Shown here in pieces: positions 55,301 through 64,000 of a stretch of 64,000 nucleotides of DNA. A model generated the notes under the pieces. That model did not search any database. It was not told where the DNA came from and worked only from the letters and a program-made list of their open reading frames with translations. Source of the stretch: Pseudomonas marginalis. Lineage in GTDB: Bacteria > Pseudomonadota > Gammaproteobacteria > Pseudomonadales > Pseudomonadaceae. The stretch is from NCBI RefSeq assembly GCF_024169655.1, contig NZ_JALJWV010000001.1:1369001-1433000 (forward strand). Reading direction: 5' to 3'. Each line of letters begins with the position of its first letter. The first letter of the stretch is position 1. The position numbers were made by a program, and so were the translations under genes.

Positions 55301-56502
55301 TGCGCGACGTATTTATCTGTGATGCGATTCGCACCCCCATCGGCCGTTTCGGCGGTGGCCTGTCCACCGTGCGCGCCGACGACCTGGCGGCGCTGCCGAT
55401 CAAGGCACTGATCGAGCGCAACCCGTCGGTGGATTGGCACGCGGTCGATGAAGTGTTCCTCGGCTGCGCCAACCAGGCCGGTGAAGACAACCGCAACGTC
55501 GCGCGCATGGCGCTGTTGCTGGCGGGCCTGCCTTCGAGCATTCCCGGCGTGACCCTCAACCGTTTGTGCGCCTCGGGTATGGATGCGATCGGCACCGCTT
55601 TCCGTGCGATTGCCAGCGGTGAAATGGAATTGGCGATTGCCGGCGGCGTCGAGTCGATGTCCCGCGCGCCGTTCGTGATGGGCAAGGCTGACGCGGCGTT
55701 TTCGCGCAACATGAAGCTGGAAGACACCACCATCGGCTGGCGCTTTATCAACCCGTTGATGCAGGCCCAGTACGGCGTCGACGCGATGCCGCAGACCGCC
55801 GATAACGTCGCCGACGACTACCACGTGTCCCGCGCCGATCAGGACGCTTTTGCCCTGCGCAGTCAGCAACGCACTGCCGCCGCCCAGGCCGCCGGCTTCT
55901 TTGCCGAAGAAATCGTGCCGGTGCGGGTCGCCCATAAAAAAGGCGAAACCGTGGTGGAACACGATGAGCATCCACGGGCCGACACCACCCTGGAAACCCT
56001 GGCTCGGCTCAAGCCGGTCAATGGCCCGGACAAGACCGTCACTGCCGGCAATGCGTCGGGCGTGAATGACGGCGCGGCGGCGCTGATCCTGGCGTCTGCC
56101 GAAGCCGTGAAAAAACACGGCCTGACCGCCCGCGCCCGCGTGCTGGGCATGGCCAGTGCCGGTGTCGCGCCACGGGTGATGGGCATCGGCCCGGTGCCGG
56201 CGGTGCGCAAGCTGGTAGAACGCCTGGGCCTGGCCGTCAGCGATTTTGACGTGATCGAACTCAACGAAGCCTTCGCCAGCCAGGGTCTGGCGGTGCTGCG
56301 TGAATTGGGCATTGCCGACGACGCGCCCCAGGTCAACCCGAACGGCGGCGCCATCGCCCTCGGCCATCCCCTGGGCATGAGCGGTGCGCGGCTGGTGCTG
56401 ACGGCCCTGCATCAACTTGAAAAAACCGGTGGCCGCAAAGGTCTGGCGACCATGTGCGTCGGTGTTGGTCAAGGCTTGGCCCTGGCGATTGAACGCATCT
56501 AA
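55300..56502 (+). CDS. pcaF: 3-oxoadipyl-CoA thiolase
   Basis: A 400-residue thiolase that splits beta-ketoadipyl-CoA into succinyl-CoA and acetyl-CoA. Active Cys is in [15 protein letters not shown] (about residue 90). The His is in [16 protein letters not shown] (about 356), and the second Cys is in [10 protein letters not shown] (about 386). Start [20 protein letters not shown] is typical of PcaF. One-base overlap with pcaJ; 17 bases before pcaH. Confidence 0.96.
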   Translation: MRDVFICDAIRTPIGRFGGGLSTVRADDLAALPIKALIERNPSVDWHAVDEVFLGCANQAGEDNRNVARMALLLAGLPSSIPGVTLNRLCASGMDAIGTAFRAIASGEMELAIAGGVESMSRAPFVMGKADAAFSRNMKLEDTTIGWRFINPLMQAQYGVDAMPQTADNVADDYHVSRADQDAFALRSQQRTAAAQAAGFFAEEIVPVRVAHKKGETVVEHDEHPRADTTLETLARLKPVNGPDKTVTAGNASGVNDGAAALILASAEAVKKHGLTARARVLGMASAGVAPRVMGIGPVPAVRKLVERLGLAVSDFDVIELNEAFASQGLAVLRELGIADDAPQVNPNGGAIALGHPLGMSGARLVLTALHQLEKTGGRKGLATMCVGVGQGLALAIERI

Positions 56503-56519
56503 TAAGAGAGGACCGCTCC

Positions 56520-57224
56520 ATGAGTGACAAGCCCGGTTACCGGCGCCCGCAAGCGGGCACTCAACCTGATTACCTGCACCCGGCCTACCAGTCGACGAAC
56601 CTGCGTTCGCCGTCTCAGCCGTTGGTGTTCCTGCCCCATTCCCTGTCGGAAATCACCGGCCCGACCATCGGCGCCGAGCGCATCAACGAGAAGGACAACG
56701 ACCTGACTGCACAGCACGACGGCGAGCCGCAAGGCGAACGCATCATCGTTCATGGCCGCGTGCTCGATGAAAACGGCCTGCCGGTGCCGGGCATCCTCGT
56801 GGAGATCTGGCAGGCCAACGCGGCCGGCCGCTACAACCACGCGCGCGATCTGCACGACGCGCCGCTCGACCCGAATTTCACCGGCACCGGGCGTACCGTC
56901 ACCGACGCGGAGGGCTGGTACCAGTTCCAGACCATCAAGCCCGGCGCCTACCCGTGGGGTAACCACCACAACGCGTGGCGCCCGGCGCATATCCATTTTT
57001 CGCTGTTCGGGCCAAGCGTGCTGACGCGCCTGGTCACGCAGATGTATTTTCCTGGCGACCCGCTGCTCGAATACGACCCGATCTACAACTGCGTGCCCGA
57101 CACGTCGGCCAAGCAACGCCTGATCGCCACGTTCGACCTGGAAAAAACCATTCCTTCCTATGCCCTCGGCTACCGCTGGGACATCGTCCTGCGCGGCCGC
57201 GATGCCACGCCGATGGAGAAATGA
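56520..57224 (+). CDS. pcaH: Protocatechuate 3,4-dioxygenase beta subunit
   Basis: The iron-bearing subunit, 234 residues. Intradiol ring cleavage makes 3-carboxy-cis,cis-muconate. Fe(III) ligands are visible: Tyr in GRYNHARD (Y105), Tyr in PGAYPWGNHH (Y144), and two His in RPAHIHFSLFG (H157, H159). AGAGAGGA lies upstream. pcaG starts just after the stop. Confidence 0.97.
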   Translation: MSDKPGYRRPQAGTQPDYLHPAYQSTNLRSPSQPLVFLPHSLSEITGPTIGAERINEKDNDLTAQHDGEPQGERIIVHGRVLDENGLPVPGILVEIWQANAAGRYNHARDLHDAPLDPNFTGTGRTVTDAEGWYQFQTIKPGAYPWGNHHNAWRPAHIHFSLFGPSVLTRLVTQMYFPGDPLLEYDPIYNCVPDTSAKQRLIATFDLEKTIPSYALGYRWDIVLRGRDATPMEK

Positions 57225-57225
57225 G

Positions 57226-57792
57226 ATGACACTCAATGCGACCACATCCCACACCGTCGGGCCGTATTACCACATCGGCCTGACCTGGCTGAACCGCGAA
57301 GCCCTGGCCAACGCCGCCACCCTCGGCGAGCGCGTGGCGATCAGCGGGCAAGTGGTGGACGGCAACGGTGATGTCGTCAACGACGCCATGCTGGAAGTCT
57401 GGCAGGCCAATGCCGCCGGCAAGTACGACCACCCCGAGGACGAGCAGGACAAAGCGCTGGACCCGAACTTCGAAGGCTTCGGCCGGGTGCCGGTGGATGG
57501 CGAAGGGCGCTTCCGCTTTACCACCATCAAGCCGGGCAGCGTGCCGGGGCTGGCGGGCACGACCCAGGCGCCGCACCTGGTGGTGCTGGTGTTTGCCCGT
57601 GGTCTGGTGAAGCACTTGCTCACGCGGATTTATTTTGACGGTGAGATGCTGAATGCGGATGACCCGTTGCTCGCGTGTGTGCCCACAGAGCGGCGCAGTA
57701 CCTTGATTGCCAAGCCGGATGCGGACGGTGTGCATCAGTGGAATGTGGTGTTGCAGGGGACAGATAAGGAAACGGTGTTCTTCGATTACTGA
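57226..57792 (+). CDS. pcaG: Protocatechuate 3,4-dioxygenase alpha subunit
   Basis: A 188-residue alpha subunit starting MTLNATTSHTVGPYYHIGLTW. It has the intradiol fold (VWQANAAGKYDHPED) but not the iron ligands; this is normal for PcaG, which pairs with PcaH in (alpha-beta-Fe)12. ATGAGATGA shows the start placed next to the pcaH stop, so translation is coupled. A REPIN follows the stop. Confidence 0.96.
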   Translation: MTLNATTSHTVGPYYHIGLTWLNREALANAATLGERVAISGQVVDGNGDVVNDAMLEVWQANAAGKYDHPEDEQDKALDPNFEGFGRVPVDGEGRFRFTTIKPGSVPGLAGTTQAPHLVVLVFARGLVKHLLTRIYFDGEMLNADDPLLACVPTERRSTLIAKPDADGVHQWNVVLQGTDKETVFFDY

Positions 57793-57808
57793 GTTGGCTT
57801 GAAAACCT

Positions 57809-57880
57809 ATCGGGGGCAAGCCCCCTCCCACACTTGAATGTATTCACACATCAAAGGTGGGAGGGGGCTTGCCCCCGATG
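57809..57880. repeat. REPIN (GGGGGC core) inside the pca cluster
   Basis: ATCGGGGGCAAGCCCCCTCC at 57809 is mirrored by GGAGGGGGCTTGCCCCCGAT ending at 57880, across about 25 bases. It divides pcaHG from pcaT and may end or process the upstream transcript. Confidence 0.85.
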
Positions 57881-57979
57881 AGGCCATTTCAGGCCACACC
57901 TGTGTAAATCTCTGCATGCGGAACGTGGCTGTTGCAAAGTGTGTCTAGGCTATAACCGTTCCCACTGAGTGAAAAAAAC

Positions 57980-59275
57980 ATGACAACAACAACGAGTCAC
58001 TACACCGGAGAAGAACGCAGCAAACGGATTTTTGCGATTGTCGGTGCTTCCTCCGGCAACCTCGTCGAATGGTTCGATTTCTACGTCTACGCCTTCTGCG
58101 CCATTTACTTCGCCCCGGCGTTTTTCCCGTCGGACGACCCCACGGTGCAACTGCTCAATACCGCCGGCGTGTTCGCTGCCGGGTTCCTGATGCGGCCCAT
58201 TGGCGGCTGGCTGTTTGGCCGGGTGGCCGATAAGCACGGGCGCAAAAATTCGATGATGATCTCGGTGCTGATGATGTGCGCCGGTTCCCTGGTCATCGCC
58301 TTCCTGCCCACCTACCAAGACATCGGCGCCTGGGCCCCGGCGTTGTTGCTGGTGGCGCGGCTGTTCCAGGGCTTGTCGGTGGGCGGCGAATACGGCACCA
58401 CCGCGACCTACATGAGTGAAGTGGCGCTCAAGGGCCAGCGTGGGTTCTTCGCTTCCTTCCAGTACGTGACCCTGATCGGCGGGCAATTGCTGGCGGTGTT
58501 GGTGGTGGTGATCCTGCAACAGATCCTCAGCGAAGACGAACTGCGCGCCTGGGGCTGGCGGATTCCGTTCGTGATCGGCGCCATCGCGGCGGTGATCTCC
58601 CTGCTGCTGCGTCGCACCCTGAAAGAAACCACCAGCAAGGAAATGCGCGAAGACCAGGACGCCGGCAGCATCAAAGCGCTGTTCCGTGACCACAAGGCGG
58701 CGTTTATCACCGTGCTCGGCTACACCGCCGGCGGCTCGCTGATTTTCTACACGTTTACCACCTACATGCAGAAGTACCTGGTGAACACCGCCGGGATGCA
58801 CGCCAAGACCGCCAGCTACATCATGACCGGTGCGCTGTTCCTCTACATGTGCATGCAGCCGCTGTTCGGCATGCTGGCCGACAAGATTGGTCGGCGTAAT
58901 TCGATGCTATGGTTCGGCGCGCTGGGCACCGTGTGTACGGTGCCGATCCTGCTCAGCCTGAAAACCGTCAGCAGTCCGTTCCTGGCGTTTGTGCTGATCA
59001 CGCTGGCGTTGGCCATCGTCAGTTTCTACACCTCCATCAGCGGCCTGGTGAAAGCGGAAATGTTCCCGCCCCAGGTGCGCGCCCTGGGTGTGGGCCTGGC
59101 GTATGCGGTGGCCAACGCAATCTTCGGCGGCTCGGCGGAATACGTGGCCTTGGGCTTGAAGTCCCTGGGCATGGAAAACACCTTTTATTGGTATGTCACC
59201 GGCATGATGGCGGTGGCCTTCCTGTTCAGCCTGCGCCTGCCGAAACAGGCGGCGTACCTGCACCACGATCTATAA
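57980..59275 (+). CDS. pcaT: MHS-family dicarboxylate/beta-ketoadipate permease PcaT
   Basis: A 431-residue symporter of the metabolite:H+ branch of MFS (KgtP-like). [14 protein letters not shown] in helix 1 and [17 protein letters not shown] in loop 2-3 are the MHS hallmarks. Its location before pcaBDC matches pcaT of P. putida, the transporter for beta-ketoadipate and other dicarboxylates. TTGCAA and TATAAC elements lie just upstream but at a short spacing, so the promoter is uncertain. Confidence 0.9.
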   Translation: MTTTTSHYTGEERSKRIFAIVGASSGNLVEWFDFYVYAFCAIYFAPAFFPSDDPTVQLLNTAGVFAAGFLMRPIGGWLFGRVADKHGRKNSMMISVLMMCAGSLVIAFLPTYQDIGAWAPALLLVARLFQGLSVGGEYGTTATYMSEVALKGQRGFFASFQYVTLIGGQLLAVLVVVILQQILSEDELRAWGWRIPFVIGAIAAVISLLLRRTLKETTSKEMREDQDAGSIKALFRDHKAAFITVLGYTAGGSLIFYTFTTYMQKYLVNTAGMHAKTASYIMTGALFLYMCMQPLFGMLADKIGRRNSMLWFGALGTVCTVPILLSLKTVSSPFLAFVLITLALAIVSFYTSISGLVKAEMFPPQVRALGVGLAYAVANAIFGGSAEYVALGLKSLGMENTFYWYVTGMMAVAFLFSLRLPKQAAYLHHDL

Positions 59276-59285
59276 GGGAGGCGTT

Positions 59286-60650
59286 ATGACGCTGCGCACG
59301 AGCAACCAATTGTTCGACGCTTACTTCAGTGCTGACAGCATGGCCGAGGTGTTCTGCGACCAAGGGCGCTTGCAGGGCATGCTGGATTTCGAAGCCGCGC
59401 TGGCGCGGGCCGAGGCCCAGGTCGGGTTGATCCCGCAGGCCGCCGTCGCACCGATTGCCCAGGCGTGCCTGGCGTCGCTGTATGACGTCGATGCCCTCGG
59501 CGTGGCGATCGCCACGGCGGGCAATTCGGCGATTCCATTGGTGAAGGCGCTGGGCAAGCTGATTGCCGACGAAGACGCCAGCGCCGAACGCTATGTGCAT
59601 TTGGGCGCGACCAGCCAGGATGTGATGGACACCGGCCTGGTGCTACAGCTACGGCGCGCGCTGGCGTTGATCGAAGCCGACCTGGCGCGTCTTGGCGATA
59701 TTCTGGCGGCCCAGGCCCAGCGCTATTCGGCTGTACCGATGGCCGGACGGACCTGGTTGCAGCACGCCACGCCGGTCACCCTCGGCATGAAAATCGCCGG
59801 TTGGTTGGGCGCGGTAACCCGCAGTCGCCAGCGTTTGATCGAGCTGAAACCGCGCTTGCTGGTGCTGCAATTCGGCGGCGCCTCCGGCACGCTGGCGGCG
59901 CTTGGCGAACAGGCAATGCCGGTTGCCCAAGCGTTGGCGGCGCAGTTGCAACTGACCTTGCCCGAGCAACCCTGGCATACCCAGCGTGATCGCCTGGTGG
60001 AGTTCGCCAGCGTGTTGGGGCTGATCGCCGGCAGCCTCGGCAAGCTGGGCCGCGATATCAGCCTGCTGATGCAGACCGAAGCGGCGGAAGTATTCGAGCC
60101 GGCGGCGCCCGGCAAAGGCGGCTCGTCGACCATGCCGCACAAGCGCAACCCGGTGGGCGCCGCCGTGCTGATCAGCGCCGCGACCCGCGTGCCCGGCCTG
60201 GTGGCGACGCTGTTCAGTGCCATGCCCCAGGAACACGAACGCAGCCTGGGCCTGTGGCATGCCGAATGGGAAACCCTGCCGGAGATTTGCCGCTTGGTCT
60301 CTGGCGCATTGCAACAGGCGCTGCTGGTGAGCGCGGGGCTGGAAGTCGACCCTGAGCGCATGGCGCACAACCTCGACCTGACCCAAGGCCTGGTGCTGGC
60401 CGAAGCCGTCAGCATTGTGCTCGCTCAACGCCTGGGCCGTGACACCGCGCACCACCTGCTGGAGCAGTGCTGCAAACGTGCGGTGGCCGAACAGCGCCAT
60501 TTGCGCGCCGTCCTCGCCGACGAACCGCAGATCACCGCCGAGTTGTCGGCGGCAGATCTGGACCGCCTGCTCGACCCGGCCCACTACCTGGGCCAGGCCC
60601 AAACCTGGGTCAGCCGCGCTGTAACCGAACACTTTGCACTGACTGCCTGA
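59286..60650 (+). CDS. pcaB: 3-carboxy-cis,cis-muconate cycloisomerase
   Basis: A 454-residue member of the fumarase/aspartase superfamily. It converts carboxymuconate to gamma-carboxymuconolactone. The signature GSSTMPHKRNPVG is at about residue 277-289, and HLGATSQDVMDTG (about 100-112) is the second conserved region. Starts 10 bases after pcaT. Length is typical of the bacterial PcaB. Confidence 0.96.
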   Translation: MTLRTSNQLFDAYFSADSMAEVFCDQGRLQGMLDFEAALARAEAQVGLIPQAAVAPIAQACLASLYDVDALGVAIATAGNSAIPLVKALGKLIADEDASAERYVHLGATSQDVMDTGLVLQLRRALALIEADLARLGDILAAQAQRYSAVPMAGRTWLQHATPVTLGMKIAGWLGAVTRSRQRLIELKPRLLVLQFGGASGTLAALGEQAMPVAQALAAQLQLTLPEQPWHTQRDRLVEFASVLGLIAGSLGKLGRDISLLMQTEAAEVFEPAAPGKGGSSTMPHKRNPVGAAVLISAATRVPGLVATLFSAMPQEHERSLGLWHAEWETLPEICRLVSGALQQALLVSAGLEVDPERMAHNLDLTQGLVLAEAVSIVLAQRLGRDTAHHLLEQCCKRAVAEQRHLRAVLADEPQITAELSAADLDRLLDPAHYLGQAQTWVSRAVTEHFALTA

Positions 60651-60660
60651 GGAGATTGCT

Positions 60661-61452
60661 GTGGCTTTTGTACAACTCGCCGAGGGCGAACTGCATTACC
60701 AACTGGATGGCCCCATCGATGCACCGGTGCTGGTGCTGTCCAATTCGCTGGGCACCGACCTGCATATGTGGGACACCCAGGTCCCGGCCTTTGCCGAGCA
60801 CTTTCGCGTGCTGCGCTTCGATACCCGTGGCCACGGCCAATCCCTGGTGAGCGAAGGTCCCTACAGCATCGAACAACTCGGTCACGACGTGATTGCGCTG
60901 CTGGACGCACTGGACATCCCACGCGCGCATTTCTGCGGGCTGTCCATGGGCGGGCTGATCGGTCAATGGCTGGGGATTAACGCGGGGGATCGTTTGCTGC
61001 GCCTGGTGGTGTGCAACACCGCGGGCAAGATCGGCACATCAGACGTGTGGAACCCGCGTATCGAGATGGTCCTGCGCGACGGTGCGGCGGCGATGGTGGC
61101 GCTGCGCGATGCGTCGATTGCGCGCTGGTTCACTGCCGATTTCGCGGCGACCGACCCGGATCAGGCCAAGCGCATTACCGACATGCTCGCGGCCACATCG
61201 CCCGAGGGTTACGCCGCCAATTGCGCAGCGGTGCGCGATGCGGACTTCCGTGAGCAACTGTCGGCGATCCAGGTGCCGACCCTGGTGATCGCGGGTACTG
61301 AAGACGCCGTCACAACGCCCGCCGACTGCCACTTTATCCAGAGCCATGTGCAGGGGGCCGAGTACGCCGAGTTCTACGCCGCCCACCTGTCCAACGTGCA
61401 AGCCGGTGCCGCGTTCAGCGACCGGGTCATTCAATTCCTGCTGGCCCGCTGA
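60661..61452 (+). CDS. pcaD: 3-oxoadipate enol-lactonase
   Basis: A 263-residue alpha/beta hydrolase that opens beta-ketoadipate enol-lactone. The nucleophile elbow is CGLSMGGLIG (Ser at about residue 95). GTEDAVTTP carries the Asp region, and the catalytic His is in AAHLSNVQ (about 240). It starts with GTG, which has TGAGGAG 6 bases upstream, 10 bases after pcaB. Confidence 0.96.
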   Translation: MAFVQLAEGELHYQLDGPIDAPVLVLSNSLGTDLHMWDTQVPAFAEHFRVLRFDTRGHGQSLVSEGPYSIEQLGHDVIALLDALDIPRAHFCGLSMGGLIGQWLGINAGDRLLRLVVCNTAGKIGTSDVWNPRIEMVLRDGAAAMVALRDASIARWFTADFAATDPDQAKRITDMLAATSPEGYAANCAAVRDADFREQLSAIQVPTLVIAGTEDAVTTPADCHFIQSHVQGAEYAEFYAAHLSNVQAGAAFSDRVIQFLLAR

Positions 61453-61462
61453 GGAGTCTTTT

Positions 61463-61855
61463 GTGGACGAGAAACAACGTTACGTCGATGGCCTGAAAGT
61501 GCGCCGTGAAGTGCTGGGCGACGCGCATGTCGACCGCAGCCTGAATGCCTTGACCGAGTTCAACAGCGAGTTCCAGGAAATGATCACCCGCCACGCCTGG
61601 GGTGATATCTGGACCCGCCCCGGCCTGCCCAGGCATACCCGCAGCTTGATCACCATCGCCATGCTGATCGGCATGAACCGCAACGAAGAGCTCAAATTGC
61701 ACCTGCGTGCCGCCGCCAGCAATGGCGTGACCCGCGCCGAGATCAAGGAAGTGCTGATGCAAAGCGCAATCTACTGCGGGATACCGGCGGCGAATGCGAC
61801 GTTTCACCTGGCCGAGTCGGTGTGGGATGAGCTGGGGGTCGAGTCGCGCGCTTAG
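61463..61855 (+). CDS. pcaC: 4-carboxymuconolactone decarboxylase
   Basis: A 130-residue AhpD-fold decarboxylase giving beta-ketoadipate enol-lactone, the PcaD substrate. Start is GTG in GAGGAGTCTTTTGTG, because a longer frame to 61346 lies inside pcaD. RPGLPRHTRSLITIAMLIGM and EVLMQSAIYCGIPAAN are family signatures. Last gene of the cluster, 10 bases after pcaD, completing the pathway. Confidence 0.95.
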   Translation: MDEKQRYVDGLKVRREVLGDAHVDRSLNALTEFNSEFQEMITRHAWGDIWTRPGLPRHTRSLITIAMLIGMNRNEELKLHLRAAASNGVTRAEIKEVLMQSAIYCGIPAANATFHLAESVWDELGVESRA

Positions 61856-61943
61856 TGCGACTCGGCACTGCACTCCCGGCAAGAGGCAACACGTTGTCGA
61901 GGAGTGGTCGCTGACCGTCACGGAGCTGAGCGGTCAGGCCGAC

Positions 61944-63428
61944 TCATAGTGCGTCGTAGCTTTTTCTCAAGGGCAGGCCCATTTCGTCTCGTAATGCGTT
62001 TTCGGTAAGTGGGTAAGGATTTGACGTGGTTGGCGCGGTGGTGGGGTCATTGTCGAAGTCGAAGGGTGGCTTGGCAGTTTCCAGGCCGACGACCTGGCGT
62101 TCATTGTTGGGCTCACGGGTGTGTGTGCCGTCCGGGTGGATAATTTCCGTATCGCCGGCAAGCATGCTGCCTGTGGTTGCGTTATATGCGTGGCCCAGTT
62201 CGTGGTACAGGGTCGTGGTGGGCGGCAGAAAGACACGCGACTCATCCGAGGCTTCTCTGGGGGTGACCGGGTTATAGGTCACAGACAAGTCTGTCGCGCC
62301 CGCGCCACGGGTTCCCTCGCGGATGAACGTGGGGTCTCGCCATTCCGCCAGGGGAACGCCCTCCGGGAGCTTCTGGGTGACGATGTGACTATCAATGGGC
62401 CCTTTCTTTATCGTGACCTTGGCGCCGGTGCGCTCTGCGACGGCGTCCAGTTCTTTCAACATGTGCTGGCTGTTGGGAGAACCTCGGTAAAACTCCAGAT
62501 CATCCTCAACCCGTTGCTTGAACTCTGGGGAACCTTCGATATCAATCGCCTTGCTCCCTGTATTTTCGGGCAATGGCACGGTCTCGATAAACTTGAATCC
62601 AAATGGCAACCCCAGGTGGTCGCTGCGTTTACCGTACACAACGTCGTCACTTGAAGTGGAATAGACGCTGTCTTGACCTCTACCCGTGTAGATATGGCTT
62701 CGGCCATAAGCGTTTATCTGATCATTGCCTTTGCCACCGTGCATGATGTTATGGCCACTTCCGCCATACATCAGGTCGTCATCGTTGCCCCCGTCCATGT
62801 AGCTGGTTTTGCTGTCAGGACCGTAACCCGAGTACATGCGGTCCTTGCCGTTTCCGCCATACATGCTGTGGTTGCCTGTGCCGCCCATCATGGTGTCATC
62901 GCCGTCGTTACCTTCGGCGTAACTGCTTGCGCTACCCAGTTTGATGGTGTCGTTGCCTGCGCCGCCGTAAACGTGGCTTTTACCGCCTCCCGTCTGTATA
63001 TGATCGTTACCTTCGCCTCCATGGATTTCTGCGTGAACCATCACATCAGGATCAATTCGAACGGTGTCATCACCCTTGTTCGTCTTGATGGTTATCAATG
63101 TTGCATCGCTGTTAGCTGCGGGTAGTAAATAACTTTTGCCATTTATCACGGCATTGAGTTGGCCGCGTTCGCCTGTGCTGATGTGTATGTCGTCCGCGCC
63201 ATCGCCAGTATCGATTTCTAGAAAGGTCAGATTTTCTCCGCCGCCTCCCCCTTGATACGACGTGGTTGTCAGTGTGATATCGACATTTTTGTCACTGACA
63301 ATCTTGCTGGTCTGGGGGGGAGGGATGTTTATGAATGCAGCGGCGCCTGGAGCTGGCGATCCGCCGGGGAGGGCATTGGGCTCGATGGGAAGAATGGGCG
63401 CTATAGGTGCAACGGAAGAGGTTTGCAT
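61944..63428 (-). CDS. M91-type zinc metalloprotease fused to RTX-like repeats; candidate type III effector
   Basis: A 494-residue protein from ATG 63428 (GAG 8 bases upstream; a TTG two codons earlier is also open). The first 45 residues are Pro/Ala/Ser rich with no Asp or Glu in the first 12, as in type III signals. Residues about 137-256 hold at least eight GGxGxDxxx-like calcium motifs (GGEGNDHIQ, GGAGNDTIK, GGNGKDRMY, GGKGNDQIN). The C-terminus is an M91 protease with HELGH at 409-413 and NNERQVVGLE at 441-450, as in NleD and HopH1. Composition is more AT-rich than its neighbours, as for transferred effectors. A perfect hrp box lies upstream. Confidence 0.8.
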   Translation of the reverse strand: MQTSSVAPIAPILPIEPNALPGGSPAPGAAAFINIPPPQTSKIVSDKNVDITLTTTSYQGGGGGENLTFLEIDTGDGADDIHISTGERGQLNAVINGKSYLLPAANSDATLITIKTNKGDDTVRIDPDVMVHAEIHGGEGNDHIQTGGGKSHVYGGAGNDTIKLGSASSYAEGNDGDDTMMGGTGNHSMYGGNGKDRMYSGYGPDSKTSYMDGGNDDDLMYGGSGHNIMHGGKGNDQINAYGRSHIYTGRGQDSVYSTSSDDVVYGKRSDHLGLPFGFKFIETVPLPENTGSKAIDIEGSPEFKQRVEDDLEFYRGSPNSQHMLKELDAVAERTGAKVTIKKGPIDSHIVTQKLPEGVPLAEWRDPTFIREGTRGAGATDLSVTYNPVTPREASDESRVFLPPTTTLYHELGHAYNATTGSMLAGDTEIIHPDGTHTREPNNERQVVGLETAKPPFDFDNDPTTAPTTSNPYPLTENALRDEMGLPLRKSYDAL

Positions 63429-63470
63429 CGTCAATACTCTTTCTTGTGAACGTCGGTGACTTACCGACGA

Positions 63471-63498
63471 TCAGTGGTGAAAAAGTAGGAGGGGTTCC
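63471..63498 (-). promoter_or_regulatory. hrp box (HrpL-dependent promoter)
   Basis: On the minus strand GGAACC (63498-63493), 15 bases, then CCACTGA (63477-63471). This matches the HrpL consensus GGAACC-N15/16-CCACNNA at every fixed position. It lies about 43 bases upstream of the ATG of the M91 protease gene and in the correct orientation. Confidence 0.85.
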
Positions 63499-63565
63499 CG
63501 AATGACGATGACGACTTCATTACAGTGTGTATGAAAAAATACAACGCACTGCCCGATAACGCACA

Positions 63566-64000
63566 TCAGTTGGAATCAGCGTCCCACACCCAATTCCATA
63601 CCCCCGGCAGATGCACTTCTTCACTCGCGTCTTTCACCGTGCGGGCCAATGCCGCGCGCTCCAGCGCGGTGCGGTCGGTGTAGAACGGCTCGGCAGCGGT
63701 CTTCAGGCCGTTGTCCCGGGCACTGTCCATCAGGATCTGCAGGTATTCCTGCATATGCCGGGCGGTGTAGCGGTTGATGTCGTGGAAGGTCACCACCACC
63801 GGTATCACGCCGTCCACCGTCGGCAATTCCCCCAAGGCGATGCGTTCGCGCACGACCGACAGCTGTCGGACCAGGTTTGCGCGGCGCCGTGGGCTGGCGT
63901 TGAAGCCCCAGATCTTGCCGTCGTTGGCGCTCAGGTCGGTCAACAATACCTGCATGCCGTGGCGTTGGTAGGCGGCGAAGGTGCGGCGGTCGTAGTTCCA
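63566..64000 (-). CDS. Possible polysaccharide deacetylase-like protein, C-terminal part
   Basis: The frame runs off the right edge (WNYDRRTFAAYQRHGMQVLL is the start of what is visible on the minus strand), so only about 144 C-terminal residues are present. VVTFHDINRYTARHMQEYLQ resembles a late conserved stretch of NodB-like carbohydrate esterases, but the catalytic motifs would lie upstream of this window. Residues end GVWNWVWDADSN. The identity is only tentative. Confidence 0.5.
   Translation of the reverse strand, partial: WNYDRRTFAAYQRHGMQVLLTDLSANDGKIWGFNASPRRRANLVRQLSVVRERIALGELPTVDGVIPVVVTFHDINRYTARHMQEYLQILMDSARDNGLKTAAEPFYTDRTALERAALARTVKDASEEVHLPGVWNWVWDADSN

Noticed and set aside
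54871..56472. 533-residue minus-strand frame opposite pcaJ and pcaF
   Set aside because: Antisense shadow; the pca genes are beyond doubt.
63429..63434. Upstream TTG start of the M91 protease gene
   Set aside because: ATG at 63428 has a better spaced GAG ribosome site. TTG two codons earlier remains possible but is less likely.

Overview
The window is a piece of a Pseudomonas chromosome, most likely from the P. fluorescens group. The GC content is high and the REP/REPIN palindromes between genes are of the fluorescens type (GGGGGCTTGCCCCC cores). The gene content and order are pseudomonad: dcd, quiP, dinG, pdxH, slyB, nhaA, a bra/liv operon, rapA and a pca cluster. Most of the window looks like ordinary vertically inherited chromosome. 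I see no integrase, transposase, CRISPR array, tRNA or rRNA.

Layout. 1-1.7 kb: end of an unknown gene, a cold-shock protein, dcd and a small proline-rich protein. 2-6.2 kb: a basic amino acid ABC transporter operon (binding protein, two permeases, an AotO-like M14 protein, ATPase). 6.5-13.1 kb: AHL acylase quiP, a run of small SEC-C/YchJ/lipoprotein genes, an OmpA-family lipoprotein, a collagen-like exported protein and a CopD-like membrane protein. 13.2-24.5 kb: dinG, an agarase-like glycoside hydrolase, a class C beta-lactamase-fold esterase, an OmpA-family lipoprotein with a histone-like tail, pdxH, slyB, nhaA and a Cds1-like PLP enzyme. 24.5-31.1 kb: an FAD protein, a lipoprotein, a divergent SDR/LysR pair and a four-gene bufferin-type operon (DUF2282 peptide, DUF692/MNIO enzyme, DUF2063 partner, DoxX). 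31.3-36.3 kb: the branched-chain amino acid transporter livFGMH with braC. 37.2-39.4 kb: a large, solitary tubulin/FtsZ-superfamily GTPase. 39.7-50.6 kb: a cysteine-cluster protein, an MFS transporter, rapA, a LysR/RidA/aminotransferase set, the small cbb3 oxidase subunit ccoM under an apparent Anr box, and a Pit phosphate transporter. 51.2-61.9 kb: a complete protocatechuate branch of the beta-ketoadipate pathway (pcaR, K, I, J, F, H, G, T, B, D, C). 61.9-63.5 kb: a metalloprotease with RTX-like repeats preceded by a perfect hrp box. 63.6-64 kb: 3' part of a possible polysaccharide deacetylase.

How genes work together. The pca block takes protocatechuate to succinyl-CoA plus acetyl-CoA with its own uptake proteins and regulator. 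Tandem PcaR-type boxes with the same 19-bp centre spacing lie upstream of both pcaR and pcaIJ. The buf operon should make, modify and export a cysteine-containing copper-sequestering peptide. The hrp box upstream of the M91 protease suggests it belongs to an HrpL regulon and may be a type III effector, although no secretion genes are in the window. The strongest leads are this protease, the FtsZ-like GTPase and the bufferin operon.
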